From Rostratula benghalensis (Eukaryota > Chordata > Aves > Charadriiformes > Rostratulidae), in the NCBI GenBank assembly GCA_013399305.1, contig VXAI01000137.1:455592-519591 (forward strand): a DNA stretch of 64,000 nucleotides. Reading direction: 5' to 3'. The first letter of the stretch is position 1; each line of letters begins with the position of its first letter. The position numbers and the translations under genes are program-made. The notes beneath the pieces are model-generated. The model did no database searches. It saw only the letters and a program-made list of their open reading frames with translations, and had not been told where the DNA came from. Shown here in pieces: positions 23,056 to 35,389 of the stretch.

Positions 23056-23766
23056 GTGGGTTTTCAGGCCAGTAGAGGGAACCCTCCACCGCAGTTATCC
23101 CAAACCCTGCAACTGCAGGGAGCCGGGGACAGAGGGGCTGGGGAGCAGTGGTCGGAGGGGGTGGGAGGGATTGCAAAGCAGTCGCTGGCCTGGCTGGCTG
23201 CAGGCAGCTCCCTGCCTGCAGAACGGTGGAGCAAAGCGGTTGATCCTCCTCTTTGTCTCCAGGCTGTCAATGCCAGATGGAAGCAAACCCACCCAATAAA
23301 GGTGAGCAACTCCACACCTATTAAATGCTTTGTAGATATCAACTCCCCTTTCGTAATGCTGGAGAGTGGTCATGTGTTGGCTGACCCTTGCCTCATCAGC
23401 AGGATGACTGAGATCCCCTTGTATTGGAGGGAAGCTATGGGTCAGAGAGGGGTGAGCACCATCCCTAAGGCCATCAGCAGCAGAAATCAGGCAGCTAAAG
23501 CCCTTTCCATAGCCAAGAGCCCCTGGCTGAGGGAGGGGGCAATGATTCTCACTGGAATTAAAAGGCAAAGGCTCACATCTCTCTGTAGGGACAGGAGCAC
23601 ACCACAGGTGACATCCAGCATGAACATGATAGATACTTTCCAAGAGGCTGGTATGGGCATTACTTATTCCCCCTTCACTGTATATTTCTCCAGCCCCGTG
23701 TCGTTTGTATGAAGCACTGGACAGAATTTGGTTGAACAACACCAAATCGCTACAAGAAGGTCTCAC
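23056..23766. other. Stop-poor segment open on both strands
   Basis: The plus strand is open for 218 codons after an ATG (23056-23712) and the minus strand for 223 codons (23095-23766). These are the longest frames in the window. Neither translation shows a domain, repeat, signal peptide or membrane segment that I recognise. Within the plus frame, 23263-23301 is a 39-base stretch. It is preceded by a pyrimidine-rich CTTTGTCTCCAG and followed by GTGAGC, which are good splice-site shapes, and its length is a multiple of three. This could be a short exon of an unknown transcript, or simply chance in GC-richer DNA. Confidence 0.2.
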
Positions 23767-26700
23767 AAGTTTCTCCTCAAGACTGTTAACTAGGCAAAGG
23801 CCACCAGTTACACTTAAGGAAAGGAGACATCTCTGAAGGAGCTTGGTAGAGCTTTGCTTTTCACCTTCAGCCCCCCAAAGTTCCCTGTTCCAGCATAGTT
23901 TTCCCCAGAGTCTACAACCAAAGTTCTAGAGGGTCTGCCCTCTGATTGTCATCTGTGGCAATATGGGACAACCCTGGGGTCCCAGGCTGCTTTACCTCCA
24001 CTGACCCTGCATCAGGGAGGTTTTGTGTAATGACTCTCAGGAGGTAATTCTCTTTTTCCTGCAACTAGGTGATACCAGGCTACAGACTGAATGTGATGGG
24101 CAACAAACACTGCTCACCCTCTTGTATCCTTGGTTTCTAAGTGCTCCACAGGGTCTCTCTGCATTTGTCCATCTCGAACACTTCATGTCAGTGAGTCGCT
24201 CCAGTACCCTCAGGGCTGTGCTAAATATCAGACAAGATTAAACTGAAGCCAGCAGGGTGGTCAGCAGCATACCCCTTCAAAGTAAAGGCTACCATTCCTA
24301 AGTGCAGTGTTGGAAATATAATAAAGACTCCGAAGGAAAAAAAAAAAAAAGATTCTCAGCCAAAACAAAAAAAAAAAGTTATTTCTGCTTTTTCTTCTAG
24401 TACTCTTTTGAGATTATGACTATCTTGTTTTCAAAAGTATGTTCAAAATGAAGATTTTGTGTTGCAGGTGGCACAGTGGGATTCTAGGCTAAGCTTCTAA
24501 AGGTCTTCTCCTTCCTCCTCACAACTCAGAGTGGGAGCTCAACATTGCCTGGCTGGTGATTGTCCACCTGGAGATACAGCACCCATACCCCTCCTTGATC
24601 CTCTGTGCTGCTAACTCTTTATAAGACCAGTAAGGCTCCAGGCCTTGGACAAGTTCAAGCTCCTCACTGGTCGGCAACTCTGTCTCCTTTCCCTCCAGAT
24701 CTTTACAGTCCTGTGCCATTTAGGAGCTCTTGATCTCCCAGCATATGCCCTCCTCATCTTCTCTGTTACTCCATAAGGTCACCAGCCAGGTGATGCCCTC
24801 TGAAGAGCATTAGGACACTAGAATGGATCTCCTGGATTCTCTAAGAGCAGGCTAGGAAAGAAGCTGGTTTTTCGTGCTTCCCATTCCAGTGAGATGTTCA
24901 ATAGGAAGGATAAAACCAGTGAGTGGAGGCAGGTGTTTTAAGCCAGGTCCAGCCCCCTGATATCCTTTACTGCATCACCTCTGGCATTGCTTTTGCACCA
25001 TGTCCATCCTTATTGGGCCTTTACTGCTGAGGCCACTGCCAAGAGTGGTGGACACAGCACAGAGATGACTCCAGCACCACAGATGTATGGATGTATGCCC
25101 CATGTCAGTCATATCACCAACTTCCAAACCAATCTTGCTTGTCCAAAGCAAGCAGACACTAGTCCTGGATGCCATGCCTTTTTAGTTTAGCACCAAACCA
25201 TCTCAATTAACTTCTACTTTCCTCTGGGACATCACAAAGGCTGTATTGGGTATCCAAGTTCGGGGCCATATTTTCAAGAAGCAGCTCCTATCCTTGCAGC
25301 CCAAAAATACTATGGTGACATCAAACTTATTTTCCAATGTGGCAGGTAGCCTGGTAGGGACCAGCTGCCATCCTCACCACTCCTTAGCACAACCTCACTT
25401 GTGTGCAGGATGAAACAGGGACAGAGAGCTGGATTTGAGGAAGCACCTGGGAAAATGCCTGCGTGGCATCCTCCCATCCCAGTCCCATGCTGCAGGTTAG
25501 GACAGGATGGTGGGCTCAAGCCCCTGTGCACCACCATGATTGGACTCATTCCTCTGTTCCTGTGAAAACAAACAGGCCTCTGAGCCACAGCAAATTGATT
25601 CGCTGTGCTGTAACTGAATTACAAGCCTGAAATGCTCCCCCTCTCTGCCTCTTTCATCTTCTCCCTTCTATTCCCTGCCTCGCAGAGAGAAGGAGCCTTT
25701 CTCCCAGCAAAGACAGAAATGGACAGAGGGGCTCTGCTGTGACCAGTCTCCAAGATTAGTTCAGCATCAGCACCTGACCCTAAGGACAGCTTCAATTCCA
25801 CTCTCTGAAGTGTATCTGGAAGGAAATTAAACATACATTGGTGGGGAAAGGTCAGGAGCAGAGTCAACACAAGGATGTGGAAGGAGATGCTTAGCTTCCA
25901 ACCTCTAGGTTGTCTCAGGAAGAACTTACTCAACTCTGTGTTCTGCTCCTGCAAACTGTAGTAGTGCTCACAGTTAACCATGCAGGATTACCTTTGGAGA
26001 AAAAGGAGATTTAGGGTAGTGACCAAATTTTTCTGTCTTAAAGTGGTGACGGAGACAAGGATCTGCTCTCCCAAAACTCCACCAACTAAAAATTCCTGTG
26101 GTGGGTTGTGAGGCACCAGACAGCATCCTACAAAGTGGAACAAATGTTTTCAGAAGGTGGGACTGCTGCAGTTCACAGGAAAAGAGCTGCTTTTGGATAA
26201 GAACTCCTTTTTGTCCTGTGTATCAACTTCCCATCTATGAGCTATGAGCACTGATCACATGGAGAGGCAGAAATGGACTTCACCCCAAGGCAGGCATGGG
26301 ATGAACTCTCAACAGACCTGGGATATGCAGAATACAGGAAATCTTTGTGTCCTCCACTGGAAAAACAGCCTGTGTTCAGAGCAGGCTTGGCTAGTGCATG
26401 GAGCAACTGGTGGAGCACAAGGAGCGGGCAAACAGTTTCAGAAATTGATTTATGGCTCCCAAAAAAAGGCAGGTCAAACACTGAGTGCCCAGAGTGGGGC
26501 AGAGGAACTGTGGCTGCAGCCCCGACTCATGGCTGCTTCACAGTTAGTGTTTTGTCTAAGGCTGTCATCAAATTCCCTCTGTAATCAGCAGAGAGAAATC
26601 AGAGCTGCTTTAGGGTGATTCAAGTCCACTTATCTCAGACACCTCTCTCAGGAGGGCTGAAATGTCCCTATCTCCTTCCACAGTGTGGAGATGGGGGTGA

Positions 26701-27375
26701 GGCCAACAGTTTAGAAAAGAAACTGAACTTGCAAGTGGGAAGAATTAGCAGAAAAGCATCCAACCTCAGGAGCCCTGTTGAAGGTTTCTGCAGGCTCCAG
26801 AGCAGGTTCAGCTGTTTAGTGACCCACTGATTTCCAAGCAGATGTACAGATGCAAGCCTGGCTTATTGCGTGCACCCCAAATGCCCACTTTTCACCCCTG
26901 AGGGCTTCAGAGTTCGATGCTGGCTGCTACAATTCACCTTTGGCTGCCCCCAGAAGAATTCACAGCAAAAGAGATGGACCATCAGCGTCTACCACACCAG
27001 CCTGCTGAGGAAGAAACAGATCTCTCTCTTCTTCCCAGCCTGACTTTTCTGCCATCACCCCTTCTTGCACATCCGTTCATGCCCACAGGAAGAAACCCCG
27101 ATTTTGCTTTCCTGACAACACAACTTCCAATCCCCCAGTCCTGTTCTCTAGTTATAGCAAGGATTCATCTTAAATAGGTAAGACAAAGCTGTCCAAAGTA
27201 AATGAGAAGCAAACTTGTCCTGTTCTCCATGCCCAAGGGGATTCCACACTTAAAACTCAGCTCCTGCACGCATGTGATAAATGGGATCCACCCCAAATAA
27301 ATAAATAAACTCAGAGGCACACCAAAGGGGAGCAAAATCCCTAGGTTATTCCTGTATTACTCAGTCATCTCAAGG
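23767..27375. other. Unique non-coding stretch
   Basis: No gene or assigned repeat over 3.6 kb. A-runs lie at about 24337-24350 and 24369-24378. Frames up to 124 codons occur on both strands, frequently overlapping, without recognisable domains. Confidence 0.5.
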
Positions 27376-27379
27376 AGAG

Positions 27380-27800
27380 AGCAGCTATCTGCCAGCAGCT
27401 GGCTGAATCATCAGCTACCTAATGCTGCTTGGAATGAATACAGATGCTTTGGAATTGCCTTGTGTGAGCACCACAATAAAGACAGCTAAAGCAGCTTTGC
27501 TATCTTCAGAATGGTGGCTGACAAATTCAATCGACAAAGTGACTCTGAAAGCACTCCTGGCAAAGTATGAAAGGGGAATTAGAGGCACTGCAAACCCCGC
27601 TGCCCGTTGCCTTTGCGTCTTTGCTAAGGAAAAAGACTGGCAGTGCCCTGGCCAGCTTGCCTGCTTTGTTCATTTAACACCTACTAATTCATCACAGCCA
27701 CTTGCTCTTTTGGTGATTTATTTCATTGCTTTCATTACTCTCAGAGCCTCTATAGCATGTGAGTGTGCCTGTGTTAGGGGCAACAGCCCTCTCCATCATA
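27380..27800. promoter_or_regulatory. Candidate conserved non-coding element
   Basis: A repeat-free block with dense motif-like wording: CAGCAGCTGGCTGAATCATC near 27394-27413, ACAAATTCAATCGACAAAG near 27521, and CACCTACTAATTCATCAC near 27679. GTGATTTATTTCATTGC lies near 27714. Overlapping E-box, homeodomain-like and TCF-like cores occur. A 127-codon plus-strand frame covers it (27422-27805) but has no protein resemblance. Long frames inside conserved elements are not rare. Confidence 0.33.
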
Positions 27801-29748
27801 TCTAATGGCAAGAGTTTGTCAGAAGAGGCCTAGAGGGATGAAGAGAATGGCAAAGACAGGTTGGGATGGATTGACCACCAGGAGCATTCATCTCAGCTGT
27901 ATGCAGGAGGTAGTGATTCTCCCTTGCAGGACTGCCATTTAAGGATGGGATTTCCAAGGGGCTCACACAGGACCCTAGCATCAGTGGCCCAGTTTTCTCC
28001 AGCAGAGACTGAGTGTCTCCAAGAACCACTGTGCCAAGCGGAGCTCTGCCCTCAGAGCTGGGAAATGTCAGTGGAACCACTGACTTTCGGGTATTCTACA
28101 GACCATCTTTCTTTGCTCTCTCCCCTGGGAAAGAGGACCTGACTGGTGCTCAGTCTGCAGTGGCTGTGGTTTGAGTGATGGATGGCCCTAGCTAGCTTGA
28201 GCTATAAAACAGTGAGTACAAAATCTATTGCCAACTCATGGTCTCCTCATGCTTATGTTTAAGAGGTTTCCAGCCAAAGTGAGTCCATGTGCAATGAGTA
28301 TCAGTAACCTGCAAGGAAAACATTCATACCTAACTTGTTTTCTTCCCACAGTATCTACTCTCTTTCATACTCTTTCTTGTATACTCTATCTTTTCATACC
28401 AACCCTGTATGTCATTACTCTGTCTCTGCCTTTATCTCCTCGGGGTAGTTGGAAGTAGGGATACTTTCTCTTGAGGGACCATGAGTCCTCTCACCAACCT
28501 TGATTTGCCATCCTCTAGCCAACAGTGTTGGCAAGACCCACGTGTTTGACTGAAGGACATGTTGCACAGTGTGGTCTACCCTGTCAGAGCCTTTCTGTAG
28601 ACACACTGCCTAATGGGAATGGCCAGGGGTAAAATGTTCATGCTGGAAGAACACCCAAGCATTGCCCAGGAGAGCAACTTTGACTGCATGTGAAGATCCT
28701 CTTTGAGCAAGGTTGTGAGGTGGAAGGAAGCCTTCAGCCCCCCAAAACTGCTGCAAAAATACTTGGACTGGTGGCTTGTGGCAACGTGATAATACCAGAA
28801 ACGTCCTGGCTGGCCAGGGATTTGTTACAAGTTGGCACCAAATCTTGTTTGTCCCCAGCATGAGAACAAGTAGGACTTGGGCTCTGTAGCAACAGATGCT
28901 TTGGGTGGGAGGGAGCCCAGGACTTTGGCACATAGCAGGAAGGTTTTGGGTGCTCGTCCTCAGCTGAGGGAGAGGAGGAGGAGGGGTTGCAGAGGGGAAG
29001 GTTTGACAGTGGGCGGGAGGGAGAGTTTCTTCCTCGCAGACTGAGAAAGAGGTCTTAAGCATCAGGTTGCCTGGCAATGGGTTTCTAGGCATCAGAAATT
29101 TCTTTGATCTGCTCAGACAGTGTGCTGCCTCAGAACAAAGCCCTTCTCTGGCCCTTTAAAGATGGGGAGGAGATGCAGGCTGGAGATGCATCACCTGGCA
29201 GCAGGATGCTACCTCTCCTTTCCCTCTTTGAGAAGTTGCACTCAGGATGCTCCAGTATGTACCAGTTTCAGCCAGACACTTGGAGCCCCTTTGGGGTGAG
29301 GGACCCCAGGGAAAACCAGGATGATGGGAACTGAAAGAGGGGCAGGTGTGTTAAGGAAGGGAACCAGGCTACCCAGGCTGCATTGGCAAGAGCCACAGAT
29401 TGCAGTGCCACCAGAAGCAGGGGGCACACAGAGTTTGAGAGCAGTGTTGGTTGGTAGTGGGGTGAGGCAGCTGGTGGGCTGGGATGGCCTCTGGGGAAAC
29501 TGGGATCAGGAAATGACCAGGTGTATGAATTATTAAAATACTAGGATTGCAGCTGGGTGGTCCAGGTTGGTCTTGTCTCTCCTTTTACATGCATTGAGGA
29601 AAAAAAGACCATGTCATGAACTTCCTACCAATAGCCCTTACTTGACAGTACTGGAGCCAGTAATTTTTCACAGGTGTCCAGGAAACACACAAACTGAGCT
29701 GTCTTGTCCCATATATCCTGCCCCAGACAGCAGGGTTTGATCTCCACA
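27801..29748. other. Unique non-coding stretch
   Basis: A 160-codon minus-strand frame (28610-29092) crosses a low-complexity purine-rich patch (28965-29030) and carries no known domain. No gene is called. Confidence 0.5.
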
Positions 29749-29749
29749 G

Positions 29750-30020
29750 ATCTCATTGGTTCCAGCTGCCAGAATGACTTCTTCTTTCCAGGCTCAATTG
29801 TACCATATGATTGTGCATTAATTTAGAGTTAATTGCCAGGTAACAAATCCAGTTTTGCTCACTCCATTTCAATCCCCTTCTGCTTCTAGCCGAACACTCA
29901 TTTGAATCCCACTCTGGATCCTCTTTTAGGGCCTCTGCTCCCACCCTGGCTCCTGCCTTTGCAAATGTATGGGATACAGCAAGGGAAATATCGATCCTTT
30001 TAAAAGAGAAATACCAAGGC
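29750..30020. promoter_or_regulatory. Candidate conserved non-coding block
   Basis: It includes CATATGATTGTGCATTAATT near 29806, then TTAGAGTTAATTGCC, an octamer-like TTTGCAAATGTATGGG near 29957, and ATATCGATCC near 29988. The sequence is repeat-free. Function is inferred from motif density only. Confidence 0.28.
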
Positions 30021-30149
30021 TACAGCTATAGGTTTGCCTGCAGATGGGGACACAGCAAGTTCCAGGTATTTCCAAACCTTTTTTAGTATTGGGTATAGGA
30101 CAGAATTGAAGCATCTTGAATTATTAGGGCAGAGTGTTAGGGAGCAACT

Positions 30150-30310
30150 TGGCAGTTGGTTCAAATCCCTGGCTCTGTCACTGACTTCCCGTGTGTCCCC
30201 GAACAAGTTTTTTTCCCACGCTTTCTTAGCTGCAAAAAGGGCTTGCAGCCACCTCCTCCTTCGCAGGGCTGTGTGGCTTGTTAAACGCTGCAGAAGCACT
30301 CAGATATTCT
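30150..30310 (+). repeat. MIR-like ancient SINE
   Basis: The order follows a MIR body. GGTTCAAATCCCTGGCTCTG and TCACTGACTTCCCGTGTGTC match 'ggttcaaatcccggctctgccact...agctgtgtgacc'. CCCGAACAAGT is like 'ttgggcaagt', and TTAGCTGCAAAAAGG is like 'catctgtaaaatgg'. CGCAGGGCTGTGTGGCTTGT is like 'atagggttgttgtgagg', and CAGAAGCACTCAGA is like 'aaagcacttagaa'. It is old and diverged but collinear over about 160 bp. Confidence 0.65.
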
Positions 30311-30564
30311 GAAGTTTAGAGACATTCCCTTAGCTAGATCATCATACCAGAATAATGCCTAGAAATATGGTGAAAACCAACCAAACGAAACACTTCTTTG
30401 CTGAGATTTATCAGAACAGAGAAAGCACCATCTACATACCAAATGTATTTCATAATACTGTAGGATTTGGGGAAAATCTGGTTTTGGGAGGGGGGGCAGG
30501 CAGGGAAGGAATAAATCTCTCCGTCCATCATGAAGCGCCTGAATTTGAGTTTGCTGTGGGTGGG
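30311..30564. other. Unique spacer
   Basis: No gene or repeat recognised; a 141-codon plus frame (30355-30780) runs through the T-tract that follows. Confidence 0.5.
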
Positions 30565-30606
30565 CTTTTTTTTTTCTTTTTTTTTTTTTCTTTTTTTTTT
30601 TTTTTC
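30565..30606 (+). repeat. Polypyrimidine (mostly T) tract, 42 bp
   Basis: An uninterrupted run of T with a few C bases. It produces poly-phenylalanine in translated frames. Confidence 0.9.
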
Positions 30607-30964
30607 AAAAGCCCTTGCCTCCCCGTTGTTTTCAATGACAGGAGCTACCCTTGTGAAGCCAGTGCTGCGCAAGAAGGAGCAGCGGGACGCCAGGAAGCCA
30701 AGGTGGTGGAACATGGCTTTCAAACAGCACTAATGGGAGTGCAGGGGACGTCTTGTTTGCGTTCGGGTAGAATGAGTTAACTCTGCGGGGTGTACAGCAG
30801 CGGCTGGCTCAGGGAGAGGGAAGGGCTTGCGAAACACCTGATGACTTCGGCAAGGACAGCTGGGCTGGGGATGATGTCCTTCTGCCCCTGGAGCTTAGCG
30901 CAGAGCCCTGTTTGTCAGCCCAGGGAGCTGCCGCACCGGCCTCGTGCTTCCTTCCAGCACAGAA

Positions 30965-31150
30965 GGGCCTCAAGGGGCGGGAGGTAATAAATCCATCTTC
31001 TGCAGACTACAGGAGTTAATTTCCAGTGGCGGCGAGCGCCCTGTCAGACACAGAGGTTCAGCCTGTTTGGAAACGGCGAGATAATCCCCACAGCATCCCA
31101 GTGCAAGGAGAGAGAAGGGCAGGATTAGACCTTTATCTATGTTAATGCAG
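30965..31150. promoter_or_regulatory. Candidate conserved block with retained CpGs
   Basis: This contains AGGTAATAAATCC, GGAGTTAATTTCC (31012-31024), GGCGGCGAGCGCC (31028-31040, an imperfect palindrome), AACGGCGAGATAA and ACCTTTATCTATGTTAATGC. CpGs are kept in an otherwise CpG-poor setting. It is short for a CpG island. An enhancer is possible. Confidence 0.3.
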
Positions 31151-31646
31151 AAGGATGTGGCCTCTAAAGAGCTTTCACCCCTGTTGGGTAGCCTCCAGCC
31201 ATAGTGTGAGATCCAACAATGCCAGGTTCCAGCCTGAGTTTGATTCCAGTAAAGGAGGGTGGGGGGTTGTTAAAGCCCTCAGTGTGACAGACCCTAGTGC
31301 AGGTTTTGCACATACATGGAGGGATGAGATCAGGCTGCAAATGAGAAGCAGACGCTTTGAAAGGAAAATGACAGGTTCAGAGCTGGAAGGGAAAAAATAG
31401 CCGGAGTGGAGCAGGAGTCTGAGACACTAGACATATCCCTCTCTGACCTGGTCCCTTCATGCCTGTACAGCCATGTGTAGATACATTTGCAGACCATGAG
31501 GGCTGATCTACCACCCCCTTGCAGATGTCCCTGATAACCTCAGTGTCTGCAGTGGCACTAGACACTAATGTTTCAGGAGGCAGAAGGAGCCCAGAACACC
31601 CTGGCTGAGACTGGCCTTCAACACAGCATGTCAAAGAGCATACATC
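31151..31646. other. Unique non-coding stretch
   Basis: Nothing recognised. Confidence 0.5.
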
Positions 31647-31647
31647 T

Positions 31648-31814
31648 CAGAGAAGCTGTGGATGCCCAGTACCTGGAGGTGTTCAAAGCCAGGTACGACG
31701 GGGCTTTGAGCCATTTGGTCTAGTAAAAGATGTCCGTGCCCATGGCAGTGGGTTGAAACTTGATGATTTTTAAGGTGCCTTCCAATCCCAGCCATTCCAT
31801 GATTCTATGATTAT
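31648..31814 (+). mobile_element. CR1 LINE 3' fragment
   Basis: It contains GAGAAGCTGTGGATGCCCAG, GGAGGTGTTCAAAGCCAGG, GGGCTTTGAGCCATTTGGTC and a tail CCATTCCATGATTCTATGAT. It is the same CR1 type as 55008-55511. Confidence 0.93.
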
Positions 31815-32738
31815 ATCTCCTGAATCCATGTCAGTGTTTCCATTAAAGGTTGCTCTTTCTCAAGAAGTTAATGAGTTATAGCTCACTGTGGGGCTGAAAG
31901 AATGTTTTGGAAAGAATCACTCCACACTTTTTTTTTATTATTATTTTTGGATAATCTCTTGACACCTACTGCTGGCCACTTTTGGCAACAACACACAGAG
32001 CTGGAGCAATCCATTTGACCTGCTACGGTTGCCCTTTTTCTTTAACTCCCATCATCTCTGTCAGTGCTCCCTCATTAATATAAGCAATAGCTCTTCTGAA
32101 AATTCCCTTCTAGACATATCTCCAACCACATAGCAAAGTATGAGCTTCCCCACCTGCCCGTGGGATTGTGTGAGGACCTGTGATCACTACTGGTCTCTAA
32201 CAGCAAACGGAGAGCTTTTGGATGAATCTGTTTTTGTGAGGCTTGCACTGAGCACTGTGAGCCTGGCTATTGCACATGATGAAGGTATCAAGAAAGGAAG
32301 AGAGTCCAGAGCACAACCACCATAGTGATGCTCAGCATTAGCAGGGCATGGGGTGAAGGAACATAATCCATGGCCAAATACCATGTTGGTGAGTTGTAAG
32401 AGAAGGAAATTTGCTCCTTCAGTATAAGGCAATGAAGGAGATGAATAATGCCAGTGGGAGCACCTGGAAGAGCTGGGTGGGGGTGCCAGGGAGCAGAGGT
32501 GCTCATTCTCCATCATGCAACATTAGGCATTATGGACCTATGAGCATCCCATTGCTTTCCAGTATAAATTCATCCATGCTATGGACAGACTGGATAACTG
32601 AGTGAGGAAGGCTTTCATGATTTAGGACAGCTCAGAATCCAAAGAGCACCATTAATGCTCCATAGATACAAAGCTAAACCACACAGCTCACATCAGCCCA
32701 AGGGACTGTACTTTTTGGCTTTGAATGAAGGACATCTT
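31815..32738. other. Unique non-coding stretch
   Basis: A T-run lies near 31929-31937. No gene or repeat recognised. Confidence 0.5.
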
Positions 32739-32739
32739 C

Positions 32740-32880
32740 AAGGAAAGAGAGAAAATATTTTTGCAGATTAGGGAAAGTTTCATATTTTAAAGAGCCGTTG
32801 CAGCATTTATTCGACCCTTCATGGAGGATGTTCATTCAAGCATTGTCTGTGTTAATTAGTTTTCATCTCACACTGTGTAA
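32740..32880. promoter_or_regulatory. Candidate regulatory block
   Basis: This block includes GCAGCATTTATTCGACCC and GTGTTAATTAGTTTTCATC, with a TTAATTAG homeodomain core near 32851-32858. It is short and repeat-free; support is weak. Confidence 0.22.
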
Positions 32881-34379
32881 GGCTTCAAAATTGATCTAGT
32901 TTTTGAAAATGGTGAATTCGTGGCCTTCTGTCCATGCGGCACATGTGTGCTAGGGCTGGAGGAAGAACTCTGTCCGCTGGGTTTTGGACCTTCATTCCAG
33001 CCAGGGGAGAACTTTTCCTTCTGTATACAGGCAACAACAGGATTTACACCCAGCATCAAGACAGGGCTGGAAATATTCCTACATTCAAACATAGTTCTGT
33101 CTCACCAGAGCTGCCCCAACTTCATGTTTCATCTGGATGAGGTGTTGGATGAAGTGAAACTAGAACAAGATGGAGACATTCTGGAGTAAGTTACATTAAC
33201 ATCCAGCCATAGACGTGTTGCTTCTCAAGAAATAGTGCTTATCAAGTCCCCATGGAGGTTTTGTCAATATGTGTGTCCCTGTCTTAATCCAGCCGTGCCA
33301 GAGGAAGTATCACACCTAGTCTCTCCCCAACTTTCTTCTCAACCTCCTTCATAAGTTAACTCCAACAATTCAAGTACTATGACGCCACTGGCCAAGCTTG
33401 TTTGGACTGAAATGGTCTGAGTAGAGTTCACCCAACACAGGGTGAATGGAAAGTTTGCTTGGTTATGTCCAAGCTCACAGATTATTGGGCTAGTCTGGTC
33501 CATAATGTGGTGTGATTTAGGTATGTGAGCTCCGGATGTTCCTGCTTCTACGTACTCCTGCTGCCATCCCTTCCCATCTTGCAGTTATGCTGACACAAAC
33601 ACTAGGGTCCACAGGGTGGACAAGAGCAGGGAAGCAGGGAGGAGGCTGGTTTTGGCAGGAGTCACTCAGGAAGTCTGTAGAAAAAGGCAGATATTTTAGA
33701 GGTGGGTCTGTTGTGTGCTTCATGGCATGTCCCGTGCACCCTTGAATCAGCCCACTTAAGAGGAGAGGACCAGGAAAGACAACCAGCAAGAGGAAGGGTC
33801 ACCTAAAGCTGCTTCCATCTCCAAAGACTATGCATCATCAATCCACAGCCTAAGGAAATATCCCGAGGGGAGGTAGGAATACCCTAAAGCAATATCATCC
33901 ATGAACACTTTGTGTCACAAAAGACATGCCCCCAGTCCCCCATCCATCCCTCTTATGCTGAGTCAAAAACCTTGGAAAAACCACGCTGGAGGGTGCTGAG
34001 CATTGAACTGGCAGGTGCTGGGGCTTCTTGTTACTGGGAGTGGTGATGGGTAGTGAAGTGCAAATGATGAGCTGATTTTCACGGTGTTGAGGCCCCGAGG
34101 GGGTGTTAATCTGCACCTGGGAAATGTCAAATCCAGTCAGAGAAGCCCTAATGGATTGTTTGCTTTTTGGCAGCGGGGGAGTGGGAAATGTGTAGCTTGC
34201 CTAGGCTTGGTTGAGTCAGAAAAGAAACGACTATTCCCCTGTGCCATCTGGGACAAGCAGGATGCGGTGATTTTGGAGAGGATGGAGGGCCTTATTCAGA
34301 CACTCGCTATTCGGGATGCTCTGCCTTATCTCTCCAGGGAGCCAGAGTCTGGCAGTAACTGGCAACAGGACATCTGAAA
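32881..34379. other. Unique non-coding stretch
   Basis: No gene or repeat recognised. Frames up to 97 codons occur without family resemblance. Confidence 0.5.
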
Positions 34380-35150
34380 TGCCTTCTCCTTGCTCGAGCC
34401 TAGATGTTCTTGTAGCTGCAAAGATAAAAGTTATCATGAGCCAACCCTACCCCTTCCTGAACAGGCAATCCCTTATGCTTTAGTCTCCCTATGAATCTTT
34501 CTGCAGAGCTGAAAATTTAATCACAATCCATATATAGATATGTATACACACTCATATGTATATACAGAGAGTAGTAAATACCCTTAAAAAAAAACAAAAA
34601 CAACCCCCAAAACGGTTGGAAATAAGTCTGAAATTATTTGCAAATTCACATTAAATTTAATGAGTAATTTAGGCTAAGAAGAAAGAGACAAAAGGGAAAT
34701 TTCACAAAAACAAACAACTTGTGCTTGGGCAATTTCAAGGAAATGTTTCTATTGTTTCAAAGTGGTGTTTTCATTTTAAAAAATAACCCAAATTTCTAAA
34801 AGGACAAAGGTCAATACTGATAACATGAAAATGGAAAAATATTTGTTTGTTCAATGTTGACTGAAATGTTTCGCTCTTAAAACTCAAAATACAGACAAAG
34901 CTGCTTAGATTCAGGTCACTGAGTCACAAACGTGATTTTCCATATTTTCTGTGTTTATTTCTGTTTTAAAATAATTATTTGGGGTCAGAAGCAACCAACT
35001 TGCTTTCTCATTTTTTTTCTTTTTTTTTAATTCTTTTGGCTTTGATGTAAAGTAAATCAATTTTTTGTGCACTACCGGGGTCATAAATAGAAATACTTTT
35101 TTTGTCCCAATTTTTTTTCTCATAATTCCCTGACTATTGCCTTGCTCTTT
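34380..35150. other. AT-rich non-coding stretch
   Basis: This is strongly AT-rich, with an alternating AT/TATA patch at 34530-34566 and A- or T-runs at 34587-34595 and near 35011-35029. Nothing is identified as a gene. The AT-rich wording at 34620-34670 could be conserved but is not distinctive. Confidence 0.55.
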
Positions 35151-35388
35151 AGGTCAGCCTACACTGGCAGGTGTCTGTGGCTGAAAGCTTCTTCTCTGTT
35201 CAGATTGACCTGTCACCTGTGGTGGAGTGTGTCAAGCCCTGTAGCCCATTCAATATGATTTGGGCCATCACTAGGAGAAGCCCAGTGCATGGGACTTGTG
35301 GAGACCTCCCACTGCGGGGTCTCAGGATGTCTCTGGGCTTGCTGTGACCTGAGCTGTGTGACCCTCTGATCACAAGCCTCCTGTGGAC
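35151..35388. other. Possible extension of the unassigned repeat
   Basis: GC-richer sequence directly upstream of repeat copy 2. The matching region upstream of copy 1 does not align visibly, so this may be extra element sequence or unrelated DNA. Confidence 0.3.
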
Positions 35389-35389
35389 A

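Noticed and set aside
22850..23300. Possible CpG island promoter
   Set aside because: GC-richer but CpG dinucleotides remain sparse and there is no adjoining gene.
28610..29092. 160-codon minus-strand frame
   Set aside because: Proline- and serine-rich translation through a low-complexity purine-rich patch; overlapping frame in another phase; no family resemblance.
30880..31090. Possible CpG island
   Set aside because: A handful of CpGs over about 200 bp is too short and too sparse; described instead as a candidate conserved block.
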